A stretch of DNA of 64,000 bases, taken from the NCBI GenBank assembly GCA_902493145.1, contig CABUOA010000004.1, forward strand, positions 19,872 to 83,871, in the 5' to 3' direction. Under the pieces are notes generated by a model. That model did no database searches. It was not told the origin of the DNA and saw nothing but the letters and a program-made list of their open reading frames with translations. This DNA is from an uncultured Collinsella sp. GTDB taxonomy: Bacteria; Actinomycetota; Coriobacteriia; Coriobacteriales; Coriobacteriaceae. Made by a program: the position numbers and the translations under genes. Shown piece by piece: positions 1 through 7,839 of the stretch (position 1 is the stretch's first letter; the number at the start of each line of letters is the position of its first letter).

Positions 1-29
1 CCCTCATCGCCATCGGCTTCCTGTTCTAG
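1..29 (+). CDS. C-terminal end of an upstream gene (partial)
   Basis: The frame beginning at base 3 reads L-I-A-I-G-F-L-F and stops at TAG 27-29. A strong terminator follows about 30 bases later, so this is probably the last codons of a gene lying outside the window. The hydrophobic end suggests a membrane protein; nothing more can be said. Confidence 0.4.
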
Positions 30-60
30 TTCGCCACCGACAGCAACCGCCCAACGCAAA

Positions 61-100
61 AGGCCTCGGCTCGCACCAAACGAGCCGAGGCCTTTATTGT
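61..100. terminator. Intrinsic terminator
   Basis: A 13-bp perfect stem (61-73 with 81-93, AGGCCTCGGCTCG and complement) with a 7-base loop, followed by TTATTGTTT on the + strand. It closes the gene ending at 29 and may also serve the leftward racemase gene. Confidence 0.8.
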
Positions 101-114
101 TTCACCAGATAAAA

Positions 115-136
115 CCTACCAAAATTAACCTGTCCC
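115..136 (-). repeat. Dispersed GGGnCAGGTT motif, single copy
   Basis: GGGACAGGTTAATTTTGGTA on the leftward strand, about 20 bases beyond the racemase stop codon; nearly identical to the copy at 43430-43451. Confidence 0.55.
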
Positions 137-154
137 TTTTTGACGGGTCGGAAG

Positions 155-901
155 CTAGAGGCGGTAGGGGACGCCGCTGCGGATGATGGATTCGCGCACC
201 AGGACATCCATAGCATCGAGGGTGATCTCGGGCATCTCTCGGTACTTTTGCAGCACCGAGAGCTCGGTGCAGGCCAGAATGACACGGTCGCAGCCGCTAC
301 GGGCGAACTCCCACATCACGCGGTCGAACTTATCCATATCGGGCTCACGTCCGGCCTTCACATCATCGTAGATAAGCGACATCACATCGTTCTGACGTTT
401 CTCGCTGGGATAGACAACCTCAACACCCGCAGCCTCGCATTCGCAGCCGTAGACGCCCGCGCCCACGGTTCCGTCGGTGCCCATAATGCCAATCTTGTGC
501 ACTGGCTCGGCCGGCATACTCAGGTTGGGGTCGAACTCGCACTCCCCCATCACCGCACCCGCAAGGGCATAGCGCACCGACTCACGCGGCATGTGAATAA
601 TCGGCACCTTCGTAAACGACTGGATCTGGTCGTAGAAGTAGTGCGACGTGTTGCAGGGAATGGCAATGTGCGCACAGCCCAGCGACTCGAGTGCCTGGGC
701 ACACTCTTTCATGGTCGCCAGCAGCTTGGCATGCTCGCCGGTCTTAATGGCAAGCGTGCGGTCGGGCATGGTCGACTTGGAGAGCACCACCATGTCGATA
801 TGTTCCTGATCGCAGGCAGCAGCCGTATGGCGCACCACCTGGTCGTAGTAATACGACGTGGCCTCGGCGCCCATGCCGCCGATAACTCCCAGCTTTTCCA
901 T
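155..901 (-). CDS. Aspartate/glutamate racemase family protein
   Basis: A 248-residue cytoplasmic Asp/Glu racemase family enzyme that interconverts L- and D-acidic amino acids without a cofactor. It opens with GVIGGMGAEAT, and the two catalytic cysteines sit in the expected settings AIPCNTSHYF and ILACTELSVL. The ATG at 901 was chosen because an AAGGAGG SD lies about 6 bases upstream; the open frame extends further to 985 but that part is unlike the family. It lies 84 bp downstream of an ATP-grasp ligase on the same strand. In Enterococcus faecium an aspartate racemase gene neighbours the D-aspartate ligase that builds the peptidoglycan cross-bridge, so D-Asp supply is the inferred role. Family call is firm, substrate is inferred. 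Confidence 0.85.
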   Translation of the reverse strand: MEKLGVIGGMGAEATSYYYDQVVRHTAAACDQEHIDMVVLSKSTMPDRTLAIKTGEHAKLLATMKECAQALESLGCAHIAIPCNTSHYFYDQIQSFTKVPIIHMPRESVRYALAGAVMGECEFDPNLSMPAEPVHKIGIMGTDGTVGAGVYGCECEAAGVEVVYPSEKRQNDVMSLIYDDVKAGREPDMDKFDRVMWEFARSGCDRVILACTELSVLQKYREMPEITLDAMDVLVRESIIRSGVPYRL

Positions 902-985
902 CGCCGCCTCCTTGGTGACGCTTGCGCAATTGCGCGTATCATACCCGCGCCCGCCCGATGTAAACCGGACGGGCGCCGCACTCAT

Positions 986-2242
986 CTACTTGTAATACGT
1001 CTTGAACAGCTTAAAGTGGCGCAGCTTGGTGTGCCACATGCGCAGCCAGCGGTTAAAGACAAAGTCGCCCTTCATAAACGAAGGGTCGGCGCCCTTGCCT
1101 TCCTTGTCCAGGCGATGCACCTTAGCGCGCAGCTCGGGATCCTTGACGTACTTGTCGACGACGCCCATGGGAACGACCATCCACAGCGCCTCGTCCTGCG
1201 CCGTCACAAACTCCGGCTCAAACGGGCGGTTGAACACATACTCGTCCACCACATACTTGGCAACGTTAAAGCCGCTGTTAGTGACGTAGTAGTTGCTGCG
1301 ACCTTGGCGCGTGTTGAAATCGAAGAACTTAAACGAGCCGTCGCGCTCGTCGTACTTAACGTCAAAGTTGGAATAGCCCACAAAGTGAAGGTCCTCGAGC
1401 AACTTGCGCACGCCGCCCATGAGCTCGTCATTGGGCTCGGTGATGATACAGGCGTGGTTGCCGACACCGTGAGGCTGATGCTCCTCGAGCAGCACGTGAC
1501 CCAGGCACATCATGCGCACCTTGCCGTTGCGGTCGGAATAACTGGTGAGTACGCGCATGTACTCGTCATTGCCGGGCACGCGATCCTGCAAGATCAGGTC
1601 GTCGGTGTAGCCGCTGGCATACGAGTCGCGAATGACCTGTTCCAGCTCGGCACGGTCGGCAATCTCATAGGCCTTTTTCTGGCCCTCGAACTCGTGCTGC
1701 CACCACATGATGCCGTCAGAAGGCTTCAGAATCATCGGGTAGGGAAAATCGATCTGGTCGAGCACTTCGGCAGGCGCCTCGCCTTGGGCGTTCAGCATCG
1801 CCATGGTGAAGGTAAAGGTATGCGGATAGGGCACGCCATGCTTCTCGCACAGCTCGTAGAAGATCTCCTTCTTCTGACACTGTTCAAGCATGCTATAGGG
1901 AGCGTAAGGCGCGACGATGTTATCCGCCAACTCATGGGCATCCTTGGCCTGAGCCACGAGGGCAACATAGTTATCGCCACAGCCCACAAGGACAATCGTC
2001 TTATCGGCATGCGCTTGGGCAATGCCGTTGACGGTCCTGAGCATCACGGGCATGGTATCGATATCCACGTTGGGCGTGTAGTCGATAATCTGGCTGCGGT
2101 ACGCGGGACCCGTCTGATACTTGCCAAAGACCAGACTCTTGACCTGGTACTCCTCGTAGAAGGCGCGCGCCACCGAATAGGCGTTGATGTCGCCACCGAG
2201 CAGCACGGGAATGAACTCGCGCTCTGTAAACTGCAATGCCAT
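986..2242 (-). CDS. ATP-grasp ligase, probable D-aspartate ligase of the peptidoglycan cross-bridge
   Basis: A 418-residue ATP-grasp protein. The N-terminal part (VLLGGDINAYSVARAF) resembles a preATP-grasp Rossmann region; the central FPYPMILKPSDG carries the ATP-binding lysine, and FKFFDFNTRQGRSNYY carries the Mg-binding Glu/Asp-Asn-R pattern. ATP-grasp ligases join a carboxylate to an amine through an acylphosphate. Length is close to that of the E. faecium D-Asp ligase, and the next gene is an Asp/Glu racemase family member, the same pairing as in that organism. The inferred job is adding D-Asp to the side chain of the stem-peptide diamino acid. It could be another carboxylate-amine ligase; the exact substrate cannot be read from sequence. 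Confidence 0.7.
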   Translation of the reverse strand: MALQFTEREFIPVLLGGDINAYSVARAFYEEYQVKSLVFGKYQTGPAYRSQIIDYTPNVDIDTMPVMLRTVNGIAQAHADKTIVLVGCGDNYVALVAQAKDAHELADNIVAPYAPYSMLEQCQKKEIFYELCEKHGVPYPHTFTFTMAMLNAQGEAPAEVLDQIDFPYPMILKPSDGIMWWQHEFEGQKKAYEIADRAELEQVIRDSYASGYTDDLILQDRVPGNDEYMRVLTSYSDRNGKVRMMCLGHVLLEEHQPHGVGNHACIITEPNDELMGGVRKLLEDLHFVGYSNFDVKYDERDGSFKFFDFNTRQGRSNYYVTNSGFNVAKYVVDEYVFNRPFEPEFVTAQDEALWMVVPMGVVDKYVKDPELRAKVHRLDKEGKGADPSFMKGDFVFNRWLRMWHTKLRHFKLFKTYYK

Positions 2243-2464
2243 GGAAACTTCCTATCATGAACTGCCCACACAACGGGCGGTCTTTGCGCAACTGGTTTAT
2301 TCTAGCGTGCCAAGCCGCCGGCGCCCAAAGCTCCACCGTATCTATGGCAATCGACGCAATCGTCCAGCACGAAGACGGCGCTCACCGTTGTATGACAATG
2401 GGCAATGAACCTACCATTGTTGTAGGATTCAGCGTATTGACATCCTCGAACGAAAGGCGCGCAC
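2243..2464. promoter_or_regulatory. Divergent intergenic region with a small dyad
   Basis: These 222 bp separate the leftward ligase from the rightward MOSC gene and must hold both promoters. A 7+7 inverted repeat, ACAATGG (2395-2401) and CCATTGT (2414-2420), could be an operator for the MOSC gene. No confident -35/-10 pair was recognised. Confidence 0.3.
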
Positions 2465-3097
2465 GTGCCCCAAGACCATCCGACCGATAATCCTATCCTC
2501 AATGCCACGAAGCGCGAGCTGGCGGAACGCGCACAAACGGCCGTTCCCCTACGCACGGCAAACGATACCTACGACAGGCCCGCCCGCATCGTCTCAATCA
2601 ACACGTCGGCGCACAAGGGCACACGCAAGTCGCCCATCGCGGATGGACACGACACCGTTATAGAACAATTTGGCCTCGCCTCCGACGCACACGCCGGGCA
2701 TTGGCACCGTCAGGTTTCCTTTTTGGCCGCAGAGTCCATCCAGACGGCGCAGGCCCGCGGACTCGATGTGCGCAAGGGTGACTTTGGGGAGAACTTCACC
2801 ACGCAAGGCATCAATCTACTCTCGCTCCCCATGGGCACGCAGCTCAAGCTTGGCAGCGAGGTGCTTGTCGAAATCAGCCAAATCGGCAAGGTCTGCCACA
2901 CACGCTGTGCCATCTACTATCTCGCCGGCGACTGCATCTTTCCCCACGAGGGCGTTTTTGGCGTGGTACTAAAGGGCGGAGAGGTCCATATCGGCGACGA
3001 CATCCAGGTGGTCAAGTTCGGCGACGGCATCTGCTCGTTCACCCCTGCCGAGACCCTCGAGGAGATTGAGCAGGCTCGTCAGGAGGGCACGCTGTAG
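2465..3097 (+). CDS. MOSC domain protein
   Basis: A 210-residue protein with a MOSC (Moco sulfurase C-terminal) domain over about residues 40-195. Family landmarks are ARIVSINTS at the start, FGENFTTQGIN in the middle, and ISQIGKVCHTRCAIY with the conserved cysteines toward the end. MOSC domains are linked to molybdenum cofactor chemistry and to sulfur carrier steps; stand-alone bacterial members have poorly known substrates. The first ~38 residues are polar and probably disordered. The GTG at 2465 is preceded by a GAAAGG-like SD. No other molybdenum gene is in the window. Confidence 0.8.
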   Translation: MPQDHPTDNPILNATKRELAERAQTAVPLRTANDTYDRPARIVSINTSAHKGTRKSPIADGHDTVIEQFGLASDAHAGHWHRQVSFLAAESIQTAQARGLDVRKGDFGENFTTQGINLLSLPMGTQLKLGSEVLVEISQIGKVCHTRCAIYYLAGDCIFPHEGVFGVVLKGGEVHIGDDIQVVKFGDGICSFTPAETLEEIEQARQEGTL

Positions 3098-3224
3098 TTG
3101 TAAAACCCCACGTTGAGATAGCTTTTACAGCCCAAAACACCTCTCAAACAGGGCTCTGTAACGTTAAAGTTGAACTCTATGGTTTCTCAACAATTCATCA
3201 TAACTGCAGGTCAAAGCCAAAGCC

Positions 3225-3270
3225 TCAAGTTCAACTTGACCCTTTGGAACCTTTAAGGTTCAAGTTGAGG
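3225..3270. promoter_or_regulatory. Cluster of palindromic operators upstream of the cell-wall protein gene
   Basis: Two perfect 7-1-7 palindromes lie within 40 bp: TCAAGTTCAACTTGA at 3225-3239 and GAACCTTTAAGGTTC at 3247-3261, followed by a half-site CAAGTTGAGG at 3261-3270. A further AAGTTGAAC lies at 3167-3175. CCTCAAGTTCAACTTGA resembles a SoxR/MerR-type box with one extra central base. A possible -10 (TAGAAT) is at 3284-3289. Confidence 0.5.
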
Positions 3271-3331
3271 TCGAAAGCAGTAGTAGAATACCGTTCGAAC
3301 CATAACCTACGATTGATTGCAGAGGGACTGG

Positions 3332-4465
3332 ATGCAGCATTCGAATCATCGCGCCGCAGCGCTCATTGCGTCGAAGCCGGCTCGTATCATCACGAGCGCC
3401 GCGCTCGCCGTTGCGCTGACGGCCACGCCGATGCTCTCCCCCGTTGCGGCGTATGCCGCCTCGCAGGCAACGCAGGACCAGCTTTCCGCAGCCCAGCAGA
3501 AGATCGAAGCCGCCACGAGCGCCTACAACGACGCCCGCACCAAACTCGATGACCTGCAAAAGCAGATTGACTCCAATGAGGCAAGCATCGAGGAAATCGA
3601 GGCTAAGCTTCCCGAGCAGCAGGCCAAGGCAAGCTCCGCCATGCGCGATCTGTACAAGTATCAGAAGGGCACCAACCCCATCGTGAGCTTCCTGGTCAAC
3701 GCGCAGAGCCTGGGTGAGTTCATCACGACCTGCAAATACACCAACCAGATCACGAGCTCGAGCGTCGACGAGATCGAACAGCTCAATAACATGCAAACCG
3801 AACTCGAGCAGAACAAGGCTGAGCTCCAGCAGGCCAAGTCTCAGCTTGAGGCAGAGCAGAAAAACGCCGAGGATGCGTTGGCTCAGGCCCAGCAGCTCCG
3901 CAGCGAGGCACAGGCAAAAGCCGAGCAGGAAAATGCCGCCGAGCTTGCCAAGCTTGAGGCCGATAAGGCCGCTGCCGCCGAGAAGCTCTCGGGCGAGGGC
4001 GTAAGCGGCAGCAATTCCAGCAGCCAGGCCACCAACACCAACACCACCATCGACACCACGGTGAACAACGCCAATACCGGTAGCTCCGATTACGATTCGT
4101 TCATCAATGAGTGGACGAGCCGCATCGACAATTATCTCGCCGGCTCCCCCATGGCAGGCCAGGGCTATAACTTTGCCGTCGCCGCTTGGAATACCGGTGT
4201 CGACCCCCGTTGGTCCCCCGCCATCGCCTGCATCGAGAGCACCAAGGGTGCTTATTGCGCCAATTCTTACAACGCCTGGGGCTGGAGTGCCCGTGGCGGC
4301 GGTTGGCGCAGCTTTGGCAGCTGGAGCGAGGGCATCTCCGCTCACGTTGCCTATCTGGGCGCCAACTACGGCTCCACCCTTACCCCGGCAGCGGCCAAAA
4401 AGTACTGCCCGCCCACGTGGCAGGACTGGTACAACAAAGTCGCCGCTCAGATGAACCGCATCTAG
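3332..4465 (+). CDS. Secreted coiled-coil cell-wall protein with C-terminal glucosaminidase/lysozyme-like domain
   Basis: A 377-residue exported protein. Residues ~15-43 form a signal peptide ending near AAYAAS. Residues ~45-225 are a long Glu/Gln/Ala-rich coiled coil like the N-terminus of PcsB-type division hydrolases. A Ser/Thr/Asn linker (~225-260) leads to a C-terminal domain with the sequence NTGVDPRWSPAIACIES (an exposed Glu in a lysozyme-fold setting) and NAWGWSARGGGWRSFGSW, typical of glucosaminidase-like peptidoglycan hydrolases. The likely role is septal or wall turnover outside the cell. The ATG at 3332 with AGAGGG upstream is preferred over the TTG at 3317. The gene stands alone behind a palindrome-rich promoter and ends at a strong terminator. 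Confidence 0.75.
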   Translation: MQHSNHRAAALIASKPARIITSAALAVALTATPMLSPVAAYAASQATQDQLSAAQQKIEAATSAYNDARTKLDDLQKQIDSNEASIEEIEAKLPEQQAKASSAMRDLYKYQKGTNPIVSFLVNAQSLGEFITTCKYTNQITSSSVDEIEQLNNMQTELEQNKAELQQAKSQLEAEQKNAEDALAQAQQLRSEAQAKAEQENAAELAKLEADKAAAAEKLSGEGVSGSNSSSQATNTNTTIDTTVNNANTGSSDYDSFINEWTSRIDNYLAGSPMAGQGYNFAVAAWNTGVDPRWSPAIACIESTKGAYCANSYNAWGWSARGGGWRSFGSWSEGISAHVAYLGANYGSTLTPAAAKKYCPPTWQDWYNKVAAQMNRI

Positions 4466-4475
4466 GTGCAACTGC

Positions 4476-4504
4476 AAAGGGCCCCAATGGGGCCCTTTTC
4501 TTTT
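4476..4504. terminator. Bidirectional intrinsic terminator
   Basis: A 10-bp perfect stem, AAAGGGCCCC (4476-4485) with GGGGCCCTTT (4489-4498), loop AAT, then TTCTTTT on the + strand. It separates two convergent genes; the leftward kinase gene stops at 4503. Confidence 0.85.
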
Positions 4505-5882
4505 AGGTAGCGGAGGTATCGACGACGCCGGTCGCATTGGCAACCGCGACTATGACGATCATGCATAGGAGCAGCACACCCAATGCCTTGAGCCAGAGTT
4601 TCGCGAGTTTCTTGCCGCGATAGCTGTCGAGCAGTGCGAATCGCCGACGAAGACGGCGCTTATCGAGCAGCGCAAAATGCATAAGCACCATAAGGCCATC
4701 GACAAAGAAAAAGTACTCGATTATGAGAAACCACGTCGGGTAGCTTTGGTTTGCTCCCGTGGGGTGAAAGACGGCAAAGTGACTTCCGGCAAAGAACACA
4801 AGTAGGGAGAAGCAGACAAGCGTATTCCAAATGCGCCCCAGAGACTCCGGAACGCGAGAGAGCAGACCGCATGCAGCGGAGGCGGCAGGCCTAGGAAGCC
4901 CTGTGGGGTTCTGGAGCCCTTGGGGCGTCAGCTCTGCCTCCGATGCCGGAGTACGGACAGGCGCAGGCGCAGGAGGCCGCACGGGGCGGCTCAGATCGTA
5001 TGCCGTGCGCGTCGCCCGTCCCAACGCTTCCGCACTCGCAAAACGCTTGGCCGGGTCGAGCGCCATCGACATGCAGACGGCATCGGCAAGTGGGGTGGGA
5101 ATGCCACGCGCTTCGCATTGCTCGCGCATGTCGAGCCCCGGTTTAGGGTCGACTCCCGTCAAGCAGAAGAACAACAGGGCGCCCAGTGCATAGACGTCGC
5201 TGCGCACGCTCGTCTGCCCAAACCCATACTGCTCGGGTGGCGCATAGGGTCGCGTGCCGAACTTGACGGTGTCGGCATCGGCGCCAGCGCGCCACACGCG
5301 CGCAATCCCCAAGTCAATAATCACCAGCGACGAAAACGTCAGGCCGTCATCAGGCGTATAGTTGGCACCTGTCACGATGATATTCGACGGCTTGAGGTCG
5401 CGATGGATCACCGGTGCCGACGTCTCCCCCGCCATTGCAAAACCGGCGTGGAGCTCGCCCACGGCATCGCATAGGGCAGGATACAATTCACGCGCATAAT
5501 CGGGGGTGGCTCCCAGACGGTCCACCAACACCCCGAGCGTCTCCCCTTCGATGTATTCCATAACCACGTTGAGCTCGTCGCCCACACGACGACAATCGAC
5601 GATTCTGGGCAGGTGCTCAAAACGCCTGCCCGCCCGCTGAGCGGCAAACAGACGCTCGTATGCCCCGCCGATTTGAGCCGAGGCATCGATGCGTTTACGG
5701 ACAAAGGGGCCGAGCGAACCACCACCGGTTCCTTCAAAGTACACGAGCTCGGTTGTTTCAACGGACGAGCGCTTAAGCACACGCTCCACGCGATAGCTGT
5801 CGTCGCGATCGAGCGACGCCAGATGTTCGGCAAGTGCTGCGGTCAGCTCGTCATCGGAATATGTTGGGGTCTGAGTATCCAT
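4503..5882 (-). CDS. Membrane-anchored Ser/Thr protein kinase
   Basis: A Hanks-type kinase of about 459 residues. The catalytic loop HRDLKPSN is at ~160-167, the Mg-binding DFG appears as DLG (190-192), and the APE region reads APPEQ (214-218). The glycine-rich loop is poor (GTGGGSLG) with the likely ATP lysine in VRKR just after, so the N-lobe is divergent. After a Pro-rich linker three hydrophobic segments near residues 345-460 place the kinase in the membrane; there are no PASTA repeats, unlike PknB. Start is uncertain: ATGs at 5882, 5891 and 5894 and a GTG at 5912 are in frame, with GGAGG just before the 5882 ATG. A Cro-like regulator and a lipoprotein lie upstream in the same direction. 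Confidence 0.8.
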   Translation of the reverse strand: MDTQTPTYSDDELTAALAEHLASLDRDDSYRVERVLKRSSVETTELVYFEGTGGGSLGPFVRKRIDASAQIGGAYERLFAAQRAGRRFEHLPRIVDCRRVGDELNVVMEYIEGETLGVLVDRLGATPDYARELYPALCDAVGELHAGFAMAGETSAPVIHRDLKPSNIIVTGANYTPDDGLTFSSLVIIDLGIARVWRAGADADTVKFGTRPYAPPEQYGFGQTSVRSDVYALGALLFFCLTGVDPKPGLDMREQCEARGIPTPLADAVCMSMALDPAKRFASAEALGRATRTAYDLSRPVRPPAPAPVRTPASEAELTPQGLQNPTGLPRPAASAACGLLSRVPESLGRIWNTLVCFSLLVFFAGSHFAVFHPTGANQSYPTWFLIIEYFFFVDGLMVLMHFALLDKRRLRRRFALLDSYRGKKLAKLWLKALGVLLLCMIVIVAVANATGVVDTSAT

Positions 5883-5980
5883 AGCCTCCATCATAACGCA
5901 GGGCGCAGACACCCCATGGCATCCGCGCCCCGTTCGCTTGCATCGTTGTTCGGCAGCCCCGCCGGCTCAGATATCAGCCG

Positions 5981-6403
5981 CTAGCTCACCGTCTCCTCGC
6001 CAAAGCGATACAGCTCCTCGTTGACCTTTTGGAGGCTGCACCCGCGATCGATGCAAAAGATGATAATCGCATCACGGCGATCCTTGCAGTTAAGGACGCT
6101 TACCCCGGCAGCCGTCAGCGCACGGTTGGCCTCCTTGAGCGTCAGCGCCATCGCAAAGGCAATCTGCAGCACCTTATTGCGACTCGGGTGACGCGCACCG
6201 GTAAAGATCTGATAGCCAAAGGTCTCATTGAGATCGGCCATACGAACCACGCGCGAGCGCTCCAAGCCCTTTTCCTGCAGCAGCTGCTTCAGGTAGTCCG
6301 AAAGCGACGGGGCGGCAAAGTCGTGCTCCCTGATATAGCCATCGATGTTCGGCGCATCGAGAAGCTCATTGAGCAACTCGTCCGTCAGCTTTTTATCGGG
6401 CAT
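5981..6403 (-). CDS. Cro/C1-like helix-turn-helix protein
   Basis: A 140-residue soluble protein. Residues ~33-100 look like a lambda-repressor-type HTH (SDYLKQLLQEKGLERSRVV followed by ...GYQIFTGARHPSRNKVLQIA). The rest is helical with two cysteines near the end (IIIFCIDRGCSL). The ATG at 6403 has GGGAGG about 9 bases upstream. It lies ~100 bp upstream of the Ser/Thr kinase gene in the same direction, suggesting joint expression and perhaps that this protein is a kinase substrate or regulator; that link is inference. Confidence 0.6.
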   Translation of the reverse strand: MPDKKLTDELLNELLDAPNIDGYIREHDFAAPSLSDYLKQLLQEKGLERSRVVRMADLNETFGYQIFTGARHPSRNKVLQIAFAMALTLKEANRALTAAGVSVLNCKDRRDAIIIFCIDRGCSLQKVNEELYRFGEETVS

Positions 6404-6442
6404 GCGGCTTCACCTCCCCATGCGGTCAACAACGGCAACAAG

Positions 6443-6985
6443 CTAGGCGAGCACCCAGCTCGCAGTCGCAGACTTATCAAACACGTTGGCAAAATAGAGA
6501 GCCTTCTTGATGTCACCATCAAAGTAGATATTGCCCGCCACGGAGCCACCGGCGGCAAGGGTACCAGACTGCAGCTCATCGGAGCCCTCGCTGTAGTAAC
6601 CCTGATTCTGTTGAGCTCCGTTGGCGTCCTCGCCCTTCCAGTCGTAAATATTGTAATCTGCGCCCTCATCGCCATTGTTGACGTACGTGACGTGAATACC
6701 CGTCATGGTCGAACCGTCATAATTTGTGAGACCGGGCTGGACGGAATCGACGACGACGGAAAGGCCAGCGGTCGTGGTCACCGTCGTGCCAACAGCCAGG
6801 TCAGTCGTAGGCTGCTCTTCCGTCTTCATCTCTTCCTTCTTGTCGCCATCGTCGGCATCCTCGGTGACGGTCGCCTTATCGCTACCGCAACCGGCAAGAA
6901 GACCGGCAGCCCCCAAGGCAACAGTGGCGAATGCGCCAAGTGCAGCGCGACGGCTCAGCAGCACTTCGTTTTCGAGCTTATTCAT
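6443..6985 (-). CDS. Lipoprotein with DUF4352-like domain
   Basis: A 180-residue exported lipoprotein. The leader SRRAALGAFATVALGAAG has a twin-arginine look and ends in the lipobox LLAGC (Cys ~33). An acidic Lys/Glu/Asp-rich spacer is followed by a beta-rich domain (TTAGLSVVVDSVQPG ... GIHVTYVNNGD) resembling the Ig-like DUF4352 found in many Gram-positive lipoproteins of unknown role. Two adjacent ATGs are possible; the second (6985) has AGGAAGG at 7-base spacing. That SD lies inside a long hairpin, described separately. It heads the group with the Cro-like protein and kinase. Confidence 0.7.
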   Translation of the reverse strand: MNKLENEVLLSRRAALGAFATVALGAAGLLAGCGSDKATVTEDADDGDKKEEMKTEEQPTTDLAVGTTVTTTAGLSVVVDSVQPGLTNYDGSTMTGIHVTYVNNGDEGADYNIYDWKGEDANGAQQNQGYYSEGSDELQSGTLAAGGSVAGNIYFDGDIKKALYFANVFDKSATASWVLA

Positions 6986-6990
6986 CATGC

Positions 6991-7044
6991 ATCCTTCCTA
7001 CGATCCGGCTACCGCGCCGGCACACAGCACATCGTAGGAAGGAT
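6991..7044 (-). promoter_or_regulatory. Hairpin sequestering the lipoprotein gene SD
   Basis: A perfect 14-bp inverted repeat, ATCCTTCCTACGAT (6991-7004) and ATCGTAGGAAGGAT (7031-7044), with a 26-base loop that can itself pair CCGGC with GCCGG. In the leftward mRNA the AGGAAGG SD lies wholly in the 3' arm of the stem, only a few bases before the start codon, so translation should be blocked when the stem forms. Confidence 0.65.
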
Positions 7045-7149
7045 TGAACTTGAATTCATTAGCTGAGAGCTAAAGTTGCGATAAACGGCCAATGCAGTTA
7101 TCAAAACGCCGAGCAAACGCACTTTGCACGACCGTCTGCTGGCAGCGCA

Positions 7150-7473
7150 TCAACCCACCGTGACGGATTCCCCGGTAAAGGTGCTCACAAGCAACAGGAT
7201 AAAGAAGGCTAAATAGCTGATGCTCAATAGGTAGGCGACGACTAAAAAGATGGTCCATCCAACATTGGTCTTACCATCGGCACGACGTTGCTCGCGAGAA
7301 CGACACAGCCAGACCGTCACGCCAATGGCCACAATCAGCAACACGAGTGCCGCTGCTGCCACCCCGGCAAGCGCAAACATCACGCCAATGCTCACAGCAA
7401 TAACCGGAAGCAACAACAAGCCACATCCACACCCACCGGGACTATAAACGGCAGACTGTCGGCGTCGTTCCAT
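7150..7473 (-). CDS. Small membrane protein of unknown function
   Basis: A 107-residue protein with two to three hydrophobic segments (LLLLPVIAVSIGVMFALAGV, ALVLLIVAIGVTVWLC, and near the C-terminus IFLVVAYLLSISYLAFFILL) separated by a basic loop (RSREQRRADGK). A Cys/Gly patch (GGCGCG) precedes the first segment. The ATG at 7473 has GGGAG five bases upstream and is preferred to the ATG at 7488. No family was recognised. It sits between the lipoprotein gene and higBA, all leftward. Confidence 0.55.
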   Translation of the reverse strand: MERRRQSAVYSPGGCGCGLLLLPVIAVSIGVMFALAGVAAAALVLLIVAIGVTVWLCRSREQRRADGKTNVGWTIFLVVAYLLSISYLAFFILLLVSTFTGESVTVG

Positions 7474-7497
7474 CGTCACTCCCATCATCTTTGAGCA

Positions 7498-7839
7498 CTA
7501 CAGTGCGATGGCCTGCTGAACAGGAACGATCTTATCGAGTTCCGGTTCAATCCGCCTTTTCTCGGCCTCAAGGTCAAACGCCACCTGAGCGCGCAGCCAA
7601 TAACCATCCGTCAGGCCAAAATAACGGCAAAGACGGAGGTCGGTGTCGGCCGTCACGCGACGTTTTCCCAAGACAATCTGCCCGATACGCTGAGCCGGAA
7701 TCCCGGTCTCTTTCGCAAGGCGATATTGAGAAATGCCCATGGGAACAAGAAACTCCTCTTTGAGAAGCTCACCAGGAGTCACCGGCGACAGCAAATCGGC
7801 CGAAGTCTCATCACTTGTGATAATCGACGATTTCGACAT
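7498..7839 (-). CDS. higA: HigA-type antitoxin
   Basis: A 113-residue HTH protein matching the HigA/VapI group: PVTPGELLKEEFLVPMGISQ opens the HTH, and GIPAQRIGQIVLGKRRVTADTDLRLCRYFG completes it. It would bind and neutralise the HigB RNase encoded immediately upstream and repress the shared promoter. The ATG at 7839 has AGGAGA nine bases upstream and lies inside the toxin reading frame (29-bp overlap), so the two are translationally linked with toxin first, as usual for higBA. Confidence 0.85.
   Translation of the reverse strand: MSKSSIITSDETSADLLSPVTPGELLKEEFLVPMGISQYRLAKETGIPAQRIGQIVLGKRRVTADTDLRLCRYFGLTDGYWLRAQVAFDLEAEKRRIEPELDKIVPVQQAIAL

Noticed and set aside
140..2260. A 706-codon rightward open frame
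   Set aside because: It is entirely antisense to the racemase and ligase genes, which have family motifs and SDs; long antisense frames are common at this GC content and its product is His/Val/Leu-rich without motifs.
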